Below are positions 5,641 to 6,294 of a stretch of DNA of 6,294 nt, in pieces. Origin of the DNA: Phycisphaerae bacterium (GTDB taxonomy: Bacteria > Planctomycetota > Phycisphaerae > SM23-33); NCBI GenBank assembly GCA_030754715.1, contig JASLZV010000115.1:1-6294 (forward strand), written 5' to 3'. The notes under the pieces were generated by a model, which was given only the letters and a program-made list of their open reading frames with translations, ran no database searches and was not told the origin of the DNA. A program made the translations under genes and the position numbers. How positions within the stretch are numbered: position 1 is the first letter of the stretch; each line of letters opens with the position of its first letter.

Positions 5641-6294
5641 TCAGTTGCTGTAGTCCGGGTCGAAGGCTTGCTTGACTTTGAGTGAGAAGTAGCGTTCGTC
5701 ATGGTAGCCGTAGGCTTCACGTTTGATCACCTTGATCTTGTTGTTGACGCCCTCGAGTTTGCTCGTGTGGATGGGGTATTCGCAGTGGTTCAGGATGCCT
5801 TGGCGATGACGTTCCAGCATGTCGGCGAACGCCGCCACGGCCGGATGGCCTACGGCACGGGCCAAACCGCACCAGTCGTCCAGGGCTCTCCCGGCGTACC
5901 AGGGGTGACGATAGCGCCAGATCTGCGGGAGCTTGTCCCGCAGCACCATGACTTCCGAAAGCGTCTCGTTCAAGTCCAACAACTGCTTGAGGTGCTGGCG
6001 ATGGGTCTTCTTGCGAACGTTCCGCTTCAGCAGCAGGTACTTCGCTCCCAGGAAGACGTCTTTGTGCTCCTTGGAGGCCTTGGCTTTCTCGGTGATCCGC
6101 ACCTTGTCGATGACCTTGTTGAACGCGGCCACCACGTGGAACAGATCGAAGACGATCTTCACGTGGCCGACGGCCTCTTGGACCGACGTGATGTACGGCC
6201 GCCACATGTCCATCGCAATCGCTTCCAGCCGCTGCTTTTGCTCGTCGCTCATGCCCGCGAAGAAGGCGTCGAGGGTCTCCTTTTTGCGGTCCTT
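5641..6294 (-). CDS. ISL3-family transposase, C-terminal part (N-terminus beyond the window)
   Basis: 217 codons are visible and the frame is still open at 6294 (KDRKKETLDAFFAGM upstream of the first Met at 6252), so that Met is internal and the gene is cut by the window edge, not by a mutation. Numbering from the edge, AIAMDMWRPYI (25-35) holds a predicted catalytic Asp (D29), KIVFDLFHVVAAFNKVIDKVR (46-66) is the highly conserved ISL3 helix region, and SKLEGVNNKIKVIKREAYGY (178-197) holds the predicted catalytic Glu (E181). The visible part has no frameshift or stop and ends naturally in TGA. The first catalytic Asp, the zinc finger and the DNA-binding domain of ISL3 transposases would lie outside. 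It is convergent with the IS66 transposase, whose stop is 30 bases away. Confidence 0.9.
   Translation of the reverse strand, partial: KDRKKETLDAFFAGMSDEQKQRLEAIAMDMWRPYITSVQEAVGHVKIVFDLFHVVAAFNKVIDKVRITEKAKASKEHKDVFLGAKYLLLKRNVRKKTHRQHLKQLLDLNETLSEVMVLRDKLPQIWRYRHPWYAGRALDDWCGLARAVGHPAVAAFADMLERHRQGILNHCEYPIHTSKLEGVNNKIKVIKREAYGYHDERYFSLKVKQAFDPDYSN

Larger units (their letters stand above)
5627..6294 (-). mobile_element. ISL3-family insertion sequence, 3' part, cut by the window end
   Basis: The element is recognised by its transposase. The proposed end at 5627 (GGTTCTTCTCCGAA) is inferred, because many ISL3-family termini begin GG(G/C/T)TCTT. The other end lies beyond base 6294, so neither the inverted-repeat partner nor the 8-bp target duplication usual for ISL3 can be checked. 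Confidence 0.6.

Overview
The window is GC-rich DNA with long coding regions, many C/G-ending codons and one clearly more AT-rich intergenic patch (about 3797-4060). The gene content suggests an environmental bacterium of the Planctomycetes/PVC type: a secreted beta-propeller protein followed by a family PF12831-like FAD-dependent oxidoreductase, next to IS66 and ISL3 insertion sequences. The taxonomic guess is inference from gene style only; no rRNA or other marker gene is present.

Layout. Positions 1-54 hold the last 17 codons of an upstream gene whose TGA overlaps the next ATG (ATGA). Positions 51-2219 encode a 722-residue exported multidomain protein: signal peptide, TolB/PD40-type propeller blades, a short 'GFPxxG...GLTR...GT' module, a beta-sandwich-like stretch and a C-terminal part resembling YwqK/MORN-variant repeats. 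An 80-bp gap with two strong GC hairpins precedes a GTG-started FAD-dependent oxidoreductase (2300-3796) with a good Shine-Dalgarno. These genes share a strand and are probably one operon. A role in handling plant- or algal-type polysaccharide or another organic substrate is plausible but not shown by the sequence.

The rest is a mobile-element zone. The 206 bp at 3797-4002 carry two diverged direct copies of a 41-bp repeat of the 'CCACGGATTACACAGATTA' type found scattered in many environmental bacteria. A structurally complete single-gene IS66 element (ISBst12-like) occupies 4003-5619, with 25-bp terminal inverted repeats matching at 24 positions. Its transposase is broken by one in-frame TAG between the two CxxC pairs of the zinc-binding domain, while the DDE residues downstream remain intact. 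No 8-bp target duplication is seen. Immediately beyond it, on the minus strand, lies the C-terminal part of an ISL3-family transposase that runs off the window at 6294; its probable element end is only 7 bp from the IS66 end.

I found no tRNA, rRNA, CRISPR array, toxin-antitoxin pair or defence gene. I see no convincing new biological system. The points most worth a second look are the composite secreted protein with its oxidoreductase partner, the hairpin pair between them, and the structure of the mobile-element junctions.
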